Origin: Tessaracoccus aquimaris
Lineage (GTDB): Bacteria > Actinomycetota > Actinomycetes > Propionibacteriales > Propionibacteriaceae
DNA length: 64,000 nucleotides
Assembly (NCBI RefSeq): GCF_001997345.1
Contig: NZ_CP019606.1
Span: 992,001 to 1,056,000, forward strand
Reading direction: 5' to 3'
The notes beneath the pieces were generated by a model that did no database searches, was not told the origin of the DNA, and was given only the letters and a program-made list of their open reading frames with translations. Position 1 is the stretch's first letter, and every line of letters begins with the position of its first letter. The position numbers and the translations under genes are program-made. Below, piece by piece: positions 1 to 8,728 of this stretch.

Positions 1-92
1 GGTGCGCAACATCCCGCGCGCCGTCGAACAGGTTGGATGGTCTGACGGGGGCGCTATCGTAGACGCGGATCACTATCCAGAAGGAGCCCCGC

Positions 93-1157
93 GTGAGCAC
101 ACCGCCGACCGAACAAGCGCAGTTGCCGAGCAACGTCGCCGACGCGGCCAAGGTCCTCGGACAGGCCATCAGTCAGGTTCAGCGAGTCATCGTCGGGCAG
201 GAGCACATGGTGCAACAGCTCATGGTGGCTCTGCTCGCGAAGGGCCACTGCCTGCTCGAGGGCGTCCCTGGCGTCGCGAAGACGCTTGCCGTTCGCTCGT
301 TCGCGACCGTCGTCGGCGGCGACTTCGCCCGTATTCAGTTCACCCCCGACCTGGTGCCATCGGACATCGTCGGAACGCGCATCTACTCGGCCAACTCCGA
401 GTCGTTCCAGATCGAACTCGGCCCCGTGTTCGTCAACTTCGTCCTTGCCGACGAGATCAACCGTGCGCCAGCGAAGGTCCAGTCGGCGATGCTCGAGTTG
501 ATGGCGGAGAAGCAGGTCTCCATCGGCGGCAAGACCTACCCGGCGCCGAAGCCGTTCATCGTGATCGCGACGCAGAACCCCGTCGAGTCCGAGGGCGTCT
601 ACCCGCTGCCCGAGGCGCAGCGCGACCGCTTCCTGATGAAGGTCGACGTTCCCTACCCCCGCGGCAACGAGGAACTCGAGATCCTGCGCCGCATGTCGGT
701 GCGACCGCCGGAGGCAGAGCAGGTCCTCGACACCCAGTTGGTGCTGCACCTGCAGGACATGGCCTCCAACGTCTTCGTGCACAACCTGGTCGCCGAGTAC
801 ATCGTGCGGCTCGTCCTCGCCAGCCGTGCGCCGAAGGACTTCAACATGCCCGACCTGGAGAACGTGATCCAGATCGGCTGCTCTCCGCGCGCCACCCTCG
901 GTCTTGTCGCCGCTGCGCGTGCCCTCGCGCTGATCAACGGCCGCGACTACGTCCTGCCGACCGATGTGCAGGCCGTCGCGAGGGACGTGATGGCGCACCG
1001 CATCGTGCTCGGCTTCGACGCGATCGCAGACGATGTCAGCACCCTTGACGTGGTCGACCGGATCCTCGCCATGGTGCCGGCGCCCACGCCGGTCTGGAAC
1101 CAGGAGCAGCGTCAGGCCAGCCACGAGCAGCACGCGCACCAGCCCGGTCGCGCCTAG
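93..1157 (+). CDS. MoxR family AAA+ ATPase
   Basis: A 354-residue MoxR-type AAA+ ATPase, a chaperone-like ATPase thought to act on partner proteins that carry VWA domains. The Walker A motif GVPGVAKT lies at residues 57-64, Walker B ends in the DE pair at 120-121, and the sensor-like ATQNP follows near residue 160, as in the family. The GTG start is supported by AAGGAG at 81-86. It is the first of five tightly packed plus-strand genes (MoxR, DUF58, VWA, VWA, YggS). The six-base gap to the DUF58 gene and the overlaps after it imply one operon. This MoxR-DUF58-VWA order is the classic Bat/aerotolerance-type arrangement. The exact substrate cannot be read from sequence. Confidence 0.93.
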   Translation: MSTPPTEQAQLPSNVADAAKVLGQAISQVQRVIVGQEHMVQQLMVALLAKGHCLLEGVPGVAKTLAVRSFATVVGGDFARIQFTPDLVPSDIVGTRIYSANSESFQIELGPVFVNFVLADEINRAPAKVQSAMLELMAEKQVSIGGKTYPAPKPFIVIATQNPVESEGVYPLPEAQRDRFLMKVDVPYPRGNEELEILRRMSVRPPEAEQVLDTQLVLHLQDMASNVFVHNLVAEYIVRLVLASRAPKDFNMPDLENVIQIGCSPRATLGLVAAARALALINGRDYVLPTDVQAVARDVMAHRIVLGFDAIADDVSTLDVVDRILAMVPAPTPVWNQEQRQASHEQHAHQPGRA

Positions 1158-1163
1158 GAAGCT

Positions 1164-2246
1164 GTGGCCCAGCCGGAGTTCACCTTCAACGGCCCCCCTC
1201 CGCAGGGGCCGCCCATGCTCGCGCCCGACGATCGGCGCGGCGCCGCGATGTCGGTGCTGCGTCCGCCCACCGGCCCGACCATCCCGCTCAGCAAACTGGC
1301 GCCTGAGGCCGCTCTTCGCCGCCTCGAGTTGACCATCGTCCGGCGCCTCGAGGGGTTCCTGCACGGCGACCACCTCGGCCTGCTGCCGGGCCCTGGCTCC
1401 GACACCAACGACGCCCGCGTCTACCAGCCGGGCCAGGACGACGTCCGCAAGATGGACTGGGCGGTCACCGCCCGCACCACCGTCCCGCACGTGCGCGACA
1501 CCATGGCCGACCGCGAACTCGAGGTGTGGGCGCTGCTCGACGCCACCCCGTCGATGAACTGGGGCACCGACGGCATAACCAAGCGCGACCTCGGGATCGC
1601 CGCGATCGCCACCATCGGCTTCCTCAGCCAGAAGATGGGCGACCGGTTCGGCGGCATGGTGATGCTGCCCGACAAGGTCAAGCGCTTCCAGGCCCGTTCC
1701 GGTCGCACGGCCCTCTACGGCCTGCTGCGCAAGATGCTGACCGAGCCGATCGTGCCAGACCACGCCACCGGCGACCTGCAACTTGCCGACGGCATCGAGC
1801 AGTTGACCCGCGCGGAGCGCCGCCGAGGCATGCGTGTGGTCGTCTCCGACTTCCTCACCCCGGGCGACTCTGAACTCGACGTGAACGAGCCCCCGTCGTG
1901 GGAGCGCGCGCTGCGCCGCCTGGCCGTGCGGAACCAGGTGCTCGCCGTCGAGATCATCGACCGTCACGAGGTCGAGTTCCCCGACGTCGGCGAGATGCTG
2001 ATCCGCGACCCCGAGACCGACTTCTCCCGCTACATCAACACCTCAGACGACGCGGCGAGGCGACGCATGGACGCCGCCACCAGCGCCCAGCGCGAACGTA
2101 TCAAGGTCTCGCTGCGCCGGGCCGGCGTCGGGCACATCCAGTTGCGCACCGACCGCGACTGGGTCGCCGACATCGCTCGCTTCGTCCTGAACTACCGCAA
2201 GACGGCCAGCGTGCTGCATCAGCCGCCGCAGGGGGTGAGCAAGTGA
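1164..2246 (+). CDS. DUF58 domain-containing protein
   Basis: A 360-residue DUF58 protein. The family hallmark, an Arg-x-Tyr-x-x-Gly-x-Asp-x-x-Arg stretch ending in a Trp (RVYQPGQDDVRKMDW), sits near residues 83-97. A VWA-like DATPSMNW motif follows around residue 125. DUF58 proteins are partners of MoxR ATPases in Bat-type loci. There is no clear membrane span, so this form is probably cytoplasmic or membrane-associated through its partners. GTG was taken as the start because it lies six bases after the moxR stop with a GGAAG-like element in front. The 3' end overlaps the next start as GTGA. Function beyond MoxR/VWA partnership is inferred from context. Confidence 0.88.
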   Translation: MAQPEFTFNGPPPQGPPMLAPDDRRGAAMSVLRPPTGPTIPLSKLAPEAALRRLELTIVRRLEGFLHGDHLGLLPGPGSDTNDARVYQPGQDDVRKMDWAVTARTTVPHVRDTMADRELEVWALLDATPSMNWGTDGITKRDLGIAAIATIGFLSQKMGDRFGGMVMLPDKVKRFQARSGRTALYGLLRKMLTEPIVPDHATGDLQLADGIEQLTRAERRRGMRVVVSDFLTPGDSELDVNEPPSWERALRRLAVRNQVLAVEIIDRHEVEFPDVGEMLIRDPETDFSRYINTSDDAARRRMDAATSAQRERIKVSLRRAGVGHIQLRTDRDWVADIARFVLNYRKTASVLHQPPQGVSK

Positions 2247-3205
2247 GCTGGGTTCCCGACTTCGCCAACCCCGAACGCCTCTGGACCCTCGCGCTGCTTC
2301 CGGTCCTGATCATCGCCTACCTGATCGTGCTGCGGCTCAGGGGCCGGGTCGCGCTTCGCTTCACCAACACAGGGGTCCTCGGCCGGGTCGTCGGCTCACA
2401 GAAGCGCTGGACACGACACCTGTTCGTGGCCATGTCGCTCGCCTCTCTCGTCGTCCTCGGCCTCGCCTACGCCAACCCGCTCGGCGTCGAGAAGCAACCC
2501 CGTGAGCGTGCGACCGTCGTGATGGTCGTCGACACGTCCCTGTCGATGTCGGCGGAGGACGTCAGCCCCAACCGCCTCGACGCCGCCAAGAAGGCCGCGA
2601 CGCAGTTCATGCACGACCTCCCAGACACCTACAACGTCGCCGTCGTGTCGATGTCCGGCAGCCCGTCCATCGCGATCCCACCGACCACCGACCGCGGCGC
2701 CACGGAGCGCGCCATCAACGCGCTCGAACTGGCCGACGGCACCGCCATCGGCGACTCGATCACCTCGGCGTTGAAGGCGGTCGACCAGGCGCCAAAGGGC
2801 GACGACGACAAGGCGGCGCCCGCCATGATCGTGATGCTCTCCGACGGCACCAACACCGAGGGCCCAGCCCCTGCGGACGCCGCACGGGAGGCGAAGGGCC
2901 GCGAGATCCCAATCTTCACCATCGCCTACGGCACCGAGAACGGCTTCGTCGACGTCGACGGGCGTCGCGAGAACGTGGCCCCCGACACCGCGACGCTCAA
3001 GGCGATCGCCGACGCGAGCGGCGGGAAGTCGGTCGGCGCCGACAATTCGGCGGCGCTCAAGGACGCCTACAAGCAGATCGGGTCGGTCATCGGCTACGAG
3101 GACGTCAAGAAGCCCATCACCGCCACCTACGCGGCGGTCGCGCTCGGCTTCGCGATCGTCGCGGCGCTCGGCGCGGTGTTCATGGCGGCGAGGTGGCCAC
3201 GATGA
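2243..3205 (+). CDS. VWA domain-containing membrane protein (BatA-like), copy 1
   Basis: A 320-residue membrane protein with two N-terminal hydrophobic segments (about residues 12-30 and 58-78), a von Willebrand factor A domain and a C-terminal hydrophobic segment (about 290-315). The MIDAS metal-site motif DTSLS begins at residue 97, and a second acidic motif (MLSDG) follows. This is the BatA arrangement: a periplasm-side or cell-surface-side VWA domain held between membrane helices. The GTG start overlaps the DUF58 stop (GTGA), and its own stop overlaps the next ATG (ATGA), so the genes are translationally coupled. An upstream in-frame extension only reads through the DUF58 gene and was rejected. 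Confidence 0.9.
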   Translation: MSWVPDFANPERLWTLALLPVLIIAYLIVLRLRGRVALRFTNTGVLGRVVGSQKRWTRHLFVAMSLASLVVLGLAYANPLGVEKQPRERATVVMVVDTSLSMSAEDVSPNRLDAAKKAATQFMHDLPDTYNVAVVSMSGSPSIAIPPTTDRGATERAINALELADGTAIGDSITSALKAVDQAPKGDDDKAAPAMIVMLSDGTNTEGPAPADAAREAKGREIPIFTIAYGTENGFVDVDGRRENVAPDTATLKAIADASGGKSVGADNSAALKDAYKQIGSVIGYEDVKKPITATYAAVALGFAIVAALGAVFMAARWPR

Positions 3206-4164
3206 CGCTGCTCGCCATGGAGTTCATCGCCCCGCAGCGGTTGTGGGCGTTGGCGATCATCCCCGTGATCGCGCTGCTGTACGTGTTCCTCGCGGGCAAG
3301 GGCGGCACCAAGAAGCGCCCCATGAGTTCGCGACTGCAACTGGTCGTCCCTAAGGACGCCGCCTGGAAGCGGCACGGAGCCGTGCTGCTCGCGCTGCTCA
3401 GCCTGGGGGCGCTGATCGTCGCCTGGGCGATCCCGAAGGACTACACGGACAAGCCTCGCGACCGCGCGACGGTCGTGGTCGCCATCGACGTGTCCTGGTC
3501 GATGGAGGCCGAGGACGTCAACCCCAGCAGGCTCAAGGCCGCGCAGGCCTCCGCCAAGGAGTTCGTGAACTCGCTGCCCGAACGCTTCAACGTGGCGCTG
3601 GTGACCTTCGCGGGAACGGCGGACATCGCCGTGCCTCCCACCGTCGACAGGGGAGCGGTCGATCGGGCGATCGGCGCGCTGGAGTTGGCACCGTCGACGG
3701 CCGTCGGCGAGGGCATCTACAAGAGCATCGACTCCCTGAAACTGGTGCCCCCGGATCCGAACGACCCTGAGGCCGTCGCACCGGCCGCGATCGTGCTGCT
3801 CTCCGACGGCGCCACCAACATCGGCCGCAGTTCGGCAGGCGCGGCGCAGAAGGCCAAGGACGACGGCGTGCCGATCTACACGATCGCCTACGGCACCGAC
3901 GACGGCTACGTGGTGCAGGACGGGCAGCGGCAGCGGGTCTCGGTCGACCACTACGAGATGAGCGAGATCGCCCGAATCAGTGGCGGCAAGAAGTACTCGG
4001 CCGAGTCGAGCGGGCAGTTGACCGAGGTCTACGACGCGATCCGCGAGTCGGTCGGCACCGAGAAGGTCCCCGCGGAGATCACCGACCGCTACGCCGGCCT
4101 CGCCATCATCTTCGCGGTCCTCTCAGCGCTGGGCGTCATCTCGCTCGGGGCGCGCTGGCCGTGA
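3202..4164 (+). CDS. VWA domain-containing membrane protein (BatA-like), copy 2
   Basis: Also 320 residues and clearly paralogous to the preceding gene. It has two N-terminal membrane segments (about 13-30 and 58-77), a VWA domain with MIDAS motif DVSWS starting at residue 96, a LLSDG motif, and a C-terminal membrane segment ending in GARWP (the first copy ends AARWP). The ATG at 3202 overlaps the stop of copy 1 (ATGA); an internal ATG at 3217 is an alternative. The stop overlaps the GTG of the YggS gene. The pair probably arose by tandem duplication and could form a hetero-complex served by the upstream MoxR ATPase. That role is inference from the family. Confidence 0.9.
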   Translation: MTLLAMEFIAPQRLWALAIIPVIALLYVFLAGKGGTKKRPMSSRLQLVVPKDAAWKRHGAVLLALLSLGALIVAWAIPKDYTDKPRDRATVVVAIDVSWSMEAEDVNPSRLKAAQASAKEFVNSLPERFNVALVTFAGTADIAVPPTVDRGAVDRAIGALELAPSTAVGEGIYKSIDSLKLVPPDPNDPEAVAPAAIVLLSDGATNIGRSSAGAAQKAKDDGVPIYTIAYGTDDGYVVQDGQRQRVSVDHYEMSEIARISGGKKYSAESSGQLTEVYDAIRESVGTEKVPAEITDRYAGLAIIFAVLSALGVISLGARWP

Positions 4165-4850
4165 CCGTCACCCAGAACCTGGCCCGCGTCAGGGCCGACA
4201 TCGACGACGCGTGCCTGAGCGCGGGCCGCGACCCGGGCGAGGTCAGGCTGCTGCCCGTCAGCAAGTACCACGACGCCGCGGCGATCCGTGAGGCCCACGC
4301 GGCCGGGTACGTGCTGTTCGGCGAGAACAAGGTGCAGGAACTGGTCGCCAAGGCCGACGAACTGGGCCCCGAGGGCATCGGTTTCGCCGTCATCGGGCAC
4401 GTCCAGACCAACAAGGCCCGCGACGTGGCGAGGGTGGCGACGGAGGTCCAGTCGCTGGACTCGCTGCGGTTGGCGGAGGCTCTGCAGCGGCGCCTTGAAG
4501 CAGCCGACCGGAGGCTGCCGGTGTTGGTCCAGGTGAACACGTCGGGGGAGTCGGCCAAGTCGGGCATCAGGCCGGACGAGGCGGTCGAGGTCGCCCGGGC
4601 GCTGTCGTCGTTCGACCGGCTAGACGCCAGGGGGCTGATGACGATGGCGGTCAACAGCCCCGACGAGGGCGAGGTCGCCGCGTGCTTCCGCCTCTTGGTC
4701 GACGCTCAGGCCCGGATCCGCGACGCCGTCGGTGGCGGTTGGGACGAGTTGAGCATGGGGATGTCGGGCGACTTCCGGGTCGCCATCCGCGAGGGCTCGA
4801 CGTGCGTGCGGATCGGCACCGCGATCTTCGGCCCCCGCCCGGCCGCCTGA
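4161..4850 (+). CDS. YggS family pyridoxal phosphate-dependent protein
   Basis: A 229-residue member of the YggS/PROSC (PLPBP) family, a fold-type III PLP-binding protein that buffers intracellular pyridoxal phosphate and has no established enzymatic reaction. The PLP lysine is Lys35 in the motif PVSKYH. The family motifs FGENKVQE (near 54-61), IGHVQTNK and the late SMGMSGDF are all present. In many actinobacteria this gene lies near ftsZ; here its GTG overlaps the stop of the second VWA gene, so it is translated with the Bat-like operon. Function assignment is firm at family level. Why it is coupled to this operon is unknown. Confidence 0.92.
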   Translation: MTVTQNLARVRADIDDACLSAGRDPGEVRLLPVSKYHDAAAIREAHAAGYVLFGENKVQELVAKADELGPEGIGFAVIGHVQTNKARDVARVATEVQSLDSLRLAEALQRRLEAADRRLPVLVQVNTSGESAKSGIRPDEAVEVARALSSFDRLDARGLMTMAVNSPDEGEVAACFRLLVDAQARIRDAVGGGWDELSMGMSGDFRVAIREGSTCVRIGTAIFGPRPAA

Positions 4851-4857
4851 GAATCGC

Positions 4858-5389
4858 TGGTTGAGCCGTGAAGGACGCGAAGCGCCGCTGGTTGAGCCAT
4901 GAGGTGCGCGGAGCGGACCTCATCGGTCGAAACCTTCCCGCGGCCGAGGGGCAATGCAAGCTCCAGCACCGGGCGCCAGAGGGTTTCGACGCAGCGGCGG
5001 GCGACTTCGTCGCCGCGGCTGGCTCAACCAGCGGGGCCGCTGGTTGAGCCATGAAGGACGCGAAGCGGACTTCATCGGTCGAAACCTCCTCTGGCGGCGA
5101 GCCCACCCAGTCCCTGCACAGGGTGGCAGAGGGTTTCGACGCAGCGGCGGGCGACTTCGTCGCCGCGGCTGGCTCAACCAGCGGGGCCGCTGGTTGAGCC
5201 ATGAAGGACGCGAAGCGGACTTCATCGGTCGAAACCTCGTGTGGCGGCGAGCCCACCTAGTCCCTGCACAGGGTGGCAGAGGGTTTCGACGCAGCGGCGG
5301 GCGACTTCGTCGCCGCGGCTGGCTCAACCAACGACTGCCGCGGCTGGCTCAACCAACGACTGCCGCGGCTGGCCGAACCAGCCGCGGCA
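4858..5389. repeat. Dispersed actinobacterial repeat array A (3 tandem units plus fragments)
   Basis: A non-coding array between yggS and the secreted-protein gene. Units begin with TGGTTGAGCC at 4889, 5041 and 5191 (spacing 152 and 150), with a truncated copy at 4858. Each unit has a left half that ends GGTCGAAACC, a variable middle, and a right half that runs from GGTTTCGACGCAGCGG to GGCTCAACCA, so the ends of the unit are inverted copies of each other. At unit junctions a perfect 14-bp inverted repeat with a 2-base loop is formed (for example 5171-5200). The last unit degenerates into extra GGCTCAACCA copies up to 5389. TGGTTGAGC...GTCGAAACC elements are a widespread dispersed repeat type in high-GC actinobacteria. 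Open frames across it are artefacts. Confidence 0.9.
5361..5389 (-). terminator. Hairpin after the secreted-protein gene
   Basis: A perfect 12-bp inverted repeat (5361-5372 and 5378-5389) with a five-base loop lies six bases past the stop of the minus-strand gene at 5395. It is built from the end of repeat array A. It has no U tract, so factor-independent termination is plausible but not certain. Confidence 0.5.
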
Positions 5390-5394
5390 TCCAC

Positions 5395-6090
5395 TCAGTT
5401 CCCGGTCTTCGGGGGCTTCGGGCGGTCCGGCTTCTGCGTCGGGGCGTCCTTGACCTTCAGTTCGATCATGCCGTGGCGCTTGTCGTCGGGGCCCTGAGCC
5501 CACACCACGTAGGTGCCGCGGTCGAAGTGCTTCGGGATCGTGAACGACACCGAGAAGTCGCCGTCGCTGTCGGCCTTGGTCGTCGCGACCCGGGTGCCAG
5601 GGTCGTCGGAGTTGGCGATGGCGAGGTAGATCTCGATCCGCTTCCCGGCCGGGAACATTCCGCCCTCGACCGAGTGCTTCGACCCTGGCGTCGATGCCTT
5701 GCTCGTGCCGCCGACCTTGATCCACGGATCGCCGCCGTCAGGCTCCTCGCCGGCCTCGACCTTCAACTGCACCGTCGGGTAGTGGCTCTCGGAGGTTCCC
5801 GTTGCGCACACCGCGAGGACGTCGGCGACGCCAGGCTTCATCTTGGGGACGTACATGGAGGCCTTCCACGTCCCGTCGGCGGCAGGCCGGACCTTGACCC
5901 GGGAGTCGCCCAAGAACACGTGAACGGTGTTGGCGGGGTCGCAGTCGGTGCCGGTGAGGGTGATCGTGTCGCCCACCTTCGCGCTGTCGCGGGACAGGTC
6001 GGGGGTGATGTCGGCGTGGGCCGCAGTGATGGTGCCAAGCGAGATGAGTCCGCCGAGGATGACGGTGGACAAGAGGGTCGTGCGCAACAT
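5395..6090 (-). CDS. Secreted protein with Ig-like/bacterial-surface folds
   Basis: A 231-residue exported protein of unrecognised family. The start was set at 6090 because the sequence upstream of that ATG carries AGGGAAG, and the translation then opens with a typical signal peptide (charged MLRT, a hydrophobic stretch, cleavage around AAHA-D near residue 26). The mature part has two beta-rich repeats of roughly 90 residues. The first opens with a KVGDTITLTG motif and contains two cysteines; the second contains the phrases GMFPAGKRIEIYL and TIPKHFDRGTY. Both are typical of IPT/Ig-like surface domains. The tail is KPPKTGN and then stops, which resembles the start of a sortase signal with no hydrophobic segment. 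The gene ends next to repeat array A. Confidence 0.75.
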   Translation of the reverse strand: MLRTTLLSTVILGGLISLGTITAAHADITPDLSRDSAKVGDTITLTGTDCDPANTVHVFLGDSRVKVRPAADGTWKASMYVPKMKPGVADVLAVCATGTSESHYPTVQLKVEAGEEPDGGDPWIKVGGTSKASTPGSKHSVEGGMFPAGKRIEIYLAIANSDDPGTRVATTKADSDGDFSVSFTIPKHFDRGTYVVWAQGPDDKRHGMIELKVKDAPTQKPDRPKPPKTGN

Positions 6091-6184
6091 GGTCTTCCCT
6101 TTCGCAGTCGGTGGGCACCCTTCGGGGTACCTCACTTGTAACTACGCAGGCCAGGGGGCGTTTGGTTGCGTCGAGTTCTCCGCG

Positions 6185-8014
6185 CTACAGGTTCTCGATC
6201 TCCAGGACGGGCACGTCGGGGCTCGCCGCCATGCCGAAGACCTGCTCCAGGAACGACACCTGCGCCTCCAGCGCGAGGCGCCTTGTTGCCATGGCGCGGA
6301 AGCCGTGACCCTCGCCCTCCAGCATCAGCAGCGCGACGGGTTGCCCTGCCGCTCGGACCGCGTCGGCCATCTGCACCGCCTGATTCGGCGGCACCACCTT
6401 GTCCTCGGTGCCCTGCAGGATCAGCATCGGCGTCGACAGTCGGTCGAGGTGGTTGATCGGGGAGCGCTCCTCGTACACGTCGCGACCGGAGGGCCACGGC
6501 GCGACCAGGCCCTCGGGGTAGCGCGACTCCGCCTTGTGGGTGTCGGTGACAAGCGTGGTGAGGTCCCCGATGCCGTAGCGGCTGATCCCGGCGGCGAACA
6601 CGTCGGTCGAGACGAGCGCGTTGAGCGTGGTGTACCCGCCCGCGCTGCCGCCGGTGATCGCGACCCGCTCCGGATCGGCAAGGCCTGCGTCCGTGACGGC
6701 GCGGACCGCGGCGACGGTGTCGCTCACGTCGAGCAGGCCCCAGTTCCCGCGGAGGCGGTCGCGGTAGGCGCGACCGAAGCCCGTCGAGCCCGAGTAGTTG
6801 ACGTCGAGGACCGCGAAGCCGCGCGAGACCCAGAACTGGATGGTGGCGTCGTAGCCGGAGGTCGCCATGCTGGTGGGGCCGCCGTGGGTCATCACGAGAA
6901 GCGGCGGCCGGTCGACCTCGGGGCGGTACAGCCAGGCCTGCACCGGGCCAGCCTCACCGTCGGCCCAGATGGACTCGGCGGCCGCGACGTCGGGTTCCTT
7001 CTTGGACGCGCCCGCGAGCGTCTCGACGGAGCCGTCGGGGTGGATCGCGACCAGGGACGAGGCCCGGTTGGCCCATTCGGCGACCACGCAGATCACGTCG
7101 CCTGCCACAGCCACGGATTCGATGTCCGTGGAGCCGGGAAGCGGCCACGCCACGTCACCGCCCTTGGAGGGCCAGACGGCGAGCGAGCCGATCCCGTTGG
7201 CGTAGCTCAGGGTCGCGATCCGGTCATCGCCGAAGGCGGCGGCGGTGGCGGGGTTCAGCACCCACAGCGGGCGGGAGCAGTCGCGCTCGACGGCCCACTC
7301 GGCGCCGCCGTCGATCCGCCAGTTCCAGAACCCGGAGCGGTCGTCGACGTAGGCGAGGCGGCCGGAGGGCAGCCACAGCGGGTAGCCCGCGGCGACCCCG
7401 TCGGCGGCGCTGACGGGGGAGGCGTCGGACGGGTCGGCGAGGGAGGCGACCCACACGGAGCAGGTGTCCCAACTCATGTTCGGGTGGTCCCACTGCTGCC
7501 AGGCCAGGCGACCGTCGCGCACCGCGACAGAGGCGTAGAAGTCCGCCCCCGTCACCAGCACCCGGCCGCCGTCGGCGTTGTCGCCGTCGACGGCGAGGGC
7601 GACAATCTCGGTTCGGGCCTCCGGTTCGGCGGAGTGGTCCTCGCGGACGGCCACCACGATCCCGTCGGGGAGGCTCAGCCGCAGGCCGCCGTAGACGTAG
7701 GAGGTGCCGGCTCGGGTGAGAGGCCGGGCGCCGTCGCGGTCGAGCAGCCACACCTGCCCGGTGCGGTCGTCGCAGTACGCGATGCTCAGCGCGTCGACGG
7801 TGTAGGCGCCGCCGCCGTACTCCATGGCTCGAGAGCGGACGTTCGCGTCAGGGGTCAGGTCGGTGACCTCTCCGCCCATCAGGCGTCGCACCGTCGTGCG
7901 GCCGTCCTCCGCGGCGATGGTCGCCAGCCAGTAGATGGCCTCGTCACTGGCCTGGACCTGTGAGACGGCGTCGGGGTAGTGCAGCACGGAGTCGATCGGC
8001 ATGGGTTCACGCAT
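6185..8014 (-). CDS. S9 family peptidase (prolyl oligopeptidase-like)
   Basis: A 609-residue serine peptidase of family S9. The N-terminal half (about 1-340) has the repetitive pattern of a beta-propeller (blade-like segments such as VWLLDRDG and RLAYVDDRSG). The C-terminal half is an alpha/beta hydrolase with the nucleophile motif GGSAGGY, the acid in GTEDKVVPP and the histidine in GEGHGF. It lacks a signal peptide, so it is probably cytoplasmic and cleaves small peptides or acyl-peptides. The ATG at 8014 was used; there is no strong Shine-Dalgarno sequence. It is transcribed divergently from the DUF3145 gene. Confidence 0.92.
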   Translation of the reverse strand: MREPMPIDSVLHYPDAVSQVQASDEAIYWLATIAAEDGRTTVRRLMGGEVTDLTPDANVRSRAMEYGGGAYTVDALSIAYCDDRTGQVWLLDRDGARPLTRAGTSYVYGGLRLSLPDGIVVAVREDHSAEPEARTEIVALAVDGDNADGGRVLVTGADFYASVAVRDGRLAWQQWDHPNMSWDTCSVWVASLADPSDASPVSAADGVAAGYPLWLPSGRLAYVDDRSGFWNWRIDGGAEWAVERDCSRPLWVLNPATAAAFGDDRIATLSYANGIGSLAVWPSKGGDVAWPLPGSTDIESVAVAGDVICVVAEWANRASSLVAIHPDGSVETLAGASKKEPDVAAAESIWADGEAGPVQAWLYRPEVDRPPLLVMTHGGPTSMATSGYDATIQFWVSRGFAVLDVNYSGSTGFGRAYRDRLRGNWGLLDVSDTVAAVRAVTDAGLADPERVAITGGSAGGYTTLNALVSTDVFAAGISRYGIGDLTTLVTDTHKAESRYPEGLVAPWPSGRDVYEERSPINHLDRLSTPMLILQGTEDKVVPPNQAVQMADAVRAAGQPVALLMLEGEGHGFRAMATRRLALEAQVSFLEQVFGMAASPDVPVLEIENL

Positions 8015-8068
8015 GTCTGGCTGTATATCCGATCGGCGCCCGGTTGATCAAGCCCGTGGACAACGCCC

Positions 8069-8105
8069 GTTGCCAACTCAGTCAGGCTCATGCACAATGG
8101 GCAAC
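8069..8105 (+). promoter_or_regulatory. Candidate promoter of the DUF3145 gene with overlapping inverted repeat
   Basis: TTGCCA (8070-8075) and CACAAT (8093-8098) are separated by exactly 17 bases, a reasonable housekeeping sigma promoter about 70 bases upstream of the DUF3145 start. The arms GTTGCC (8069-8074) and GGCAAC (8100-8105) form an inverted repeat around it and could be an operator, although six-base arms can occur by chance. Confidence 0.4.
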
Positions 8106-8166
8106 ACCACCTGGCGCAGCCAAATCGCAGGGGAAGGCAATTGGGCCCAACCAGGAGGTACAAGCG

Positions 8167-8685
8167 ATGACTACTCGTTTCGAGACGAGTCACCCGACGC
8201 GAGGCATGATCTTCATCCACTCGGCGTCGGCGGCGCTGTGCCCTCATGTTGAGTGGGCCATCGGGACCGCACTCGGGTCCCGCGTCGACCTCGAATGGAC
8301 AAACCAGCCGGCCCAGCCGGGCACCCAGCGCGCCGAATACTCCTGGACGGGCACCCCTGGCCAGGGAGCGGCGCTGTCGACGGCGCTCGCGCGGATCAGC
8401 CAGGTGCGCTTCGAGGTGACCGAGGAGCCGACGCCCGCCTCCGACGGTCAGCGCTACTGCTACACCCCGACGCTCGGCTCGTTCTCGGCGATCGTGGGCG
8501 TGCACGGCGACATCCTGGTGGCGGAGGACCGGCTCAAGCATGCCGTCGCCACCGACGCGCTGGGCGGCGAGCCGATCTTCAAGGCGCTCGAGCGGCTTCT
8601 CGGCGTGCCCTGGGACGACGAACTCGACGTGTTCCGCTATGCCTCCGAGGACGCCCCGGTGCGCTGGCTGCACCAGGTCGGCTGA
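8167..8685 (+). CDS. DUF3145 domain-containing protein
   Basis: A 172-residue protein of the actinobacteria-specific DUF3145 family, recognised from the opening RGMIFIHSASAALCPHVEW, the central LGSFSAIVGVHGDI and the ending DELDVFRYASE. The ATG at 8167 has a strong AGGAGG at 8154-8159. No catalytic motif or membrane segment is visible and the biochemical role is unknown. It is monocistronic, faces the fabF operon convergently, and is separated from it by a strong hairpin. DUF3145 genes are commonly found beside the fatty-acid synthesis operon in actinobacteria, which hints at a link, but that is only context. Confidence 0.9.
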   Translation: MTTRFETSHPTRGMIFIHSASAALCPHVEWAIGTALGSRVDLEWTNQPAQPGTQRAEYSWTGTPGQGAALSTALARISQVRFEVTEEPTPASDGQRYCYTPTLGSFSAIVGVHGDILVAEDRLKHAVATDALGGEPIFKALERLLGVPWDDELDVFRYASEDAPVRWLHQVG

Positions 8686-8728
8686 CCCGGCCCCCTAGAC
8701 AGGCGCTCCTCCCTGGCGCCGAAACAAC

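Noticed and set aside
54..1967. A 637-residue minus-strand frame over the MoxR/DUF58 genes
   Set aside because: Antisense shadow; both plus-strand genes have clear motifs and starts.
4858..5389. CRISPR-like array
   Set aside because: Repeat units are about 150 bases long and nearly all of each unit is repeated. There are no 25-40 base direct repeats with unique spacers and no cas genes.
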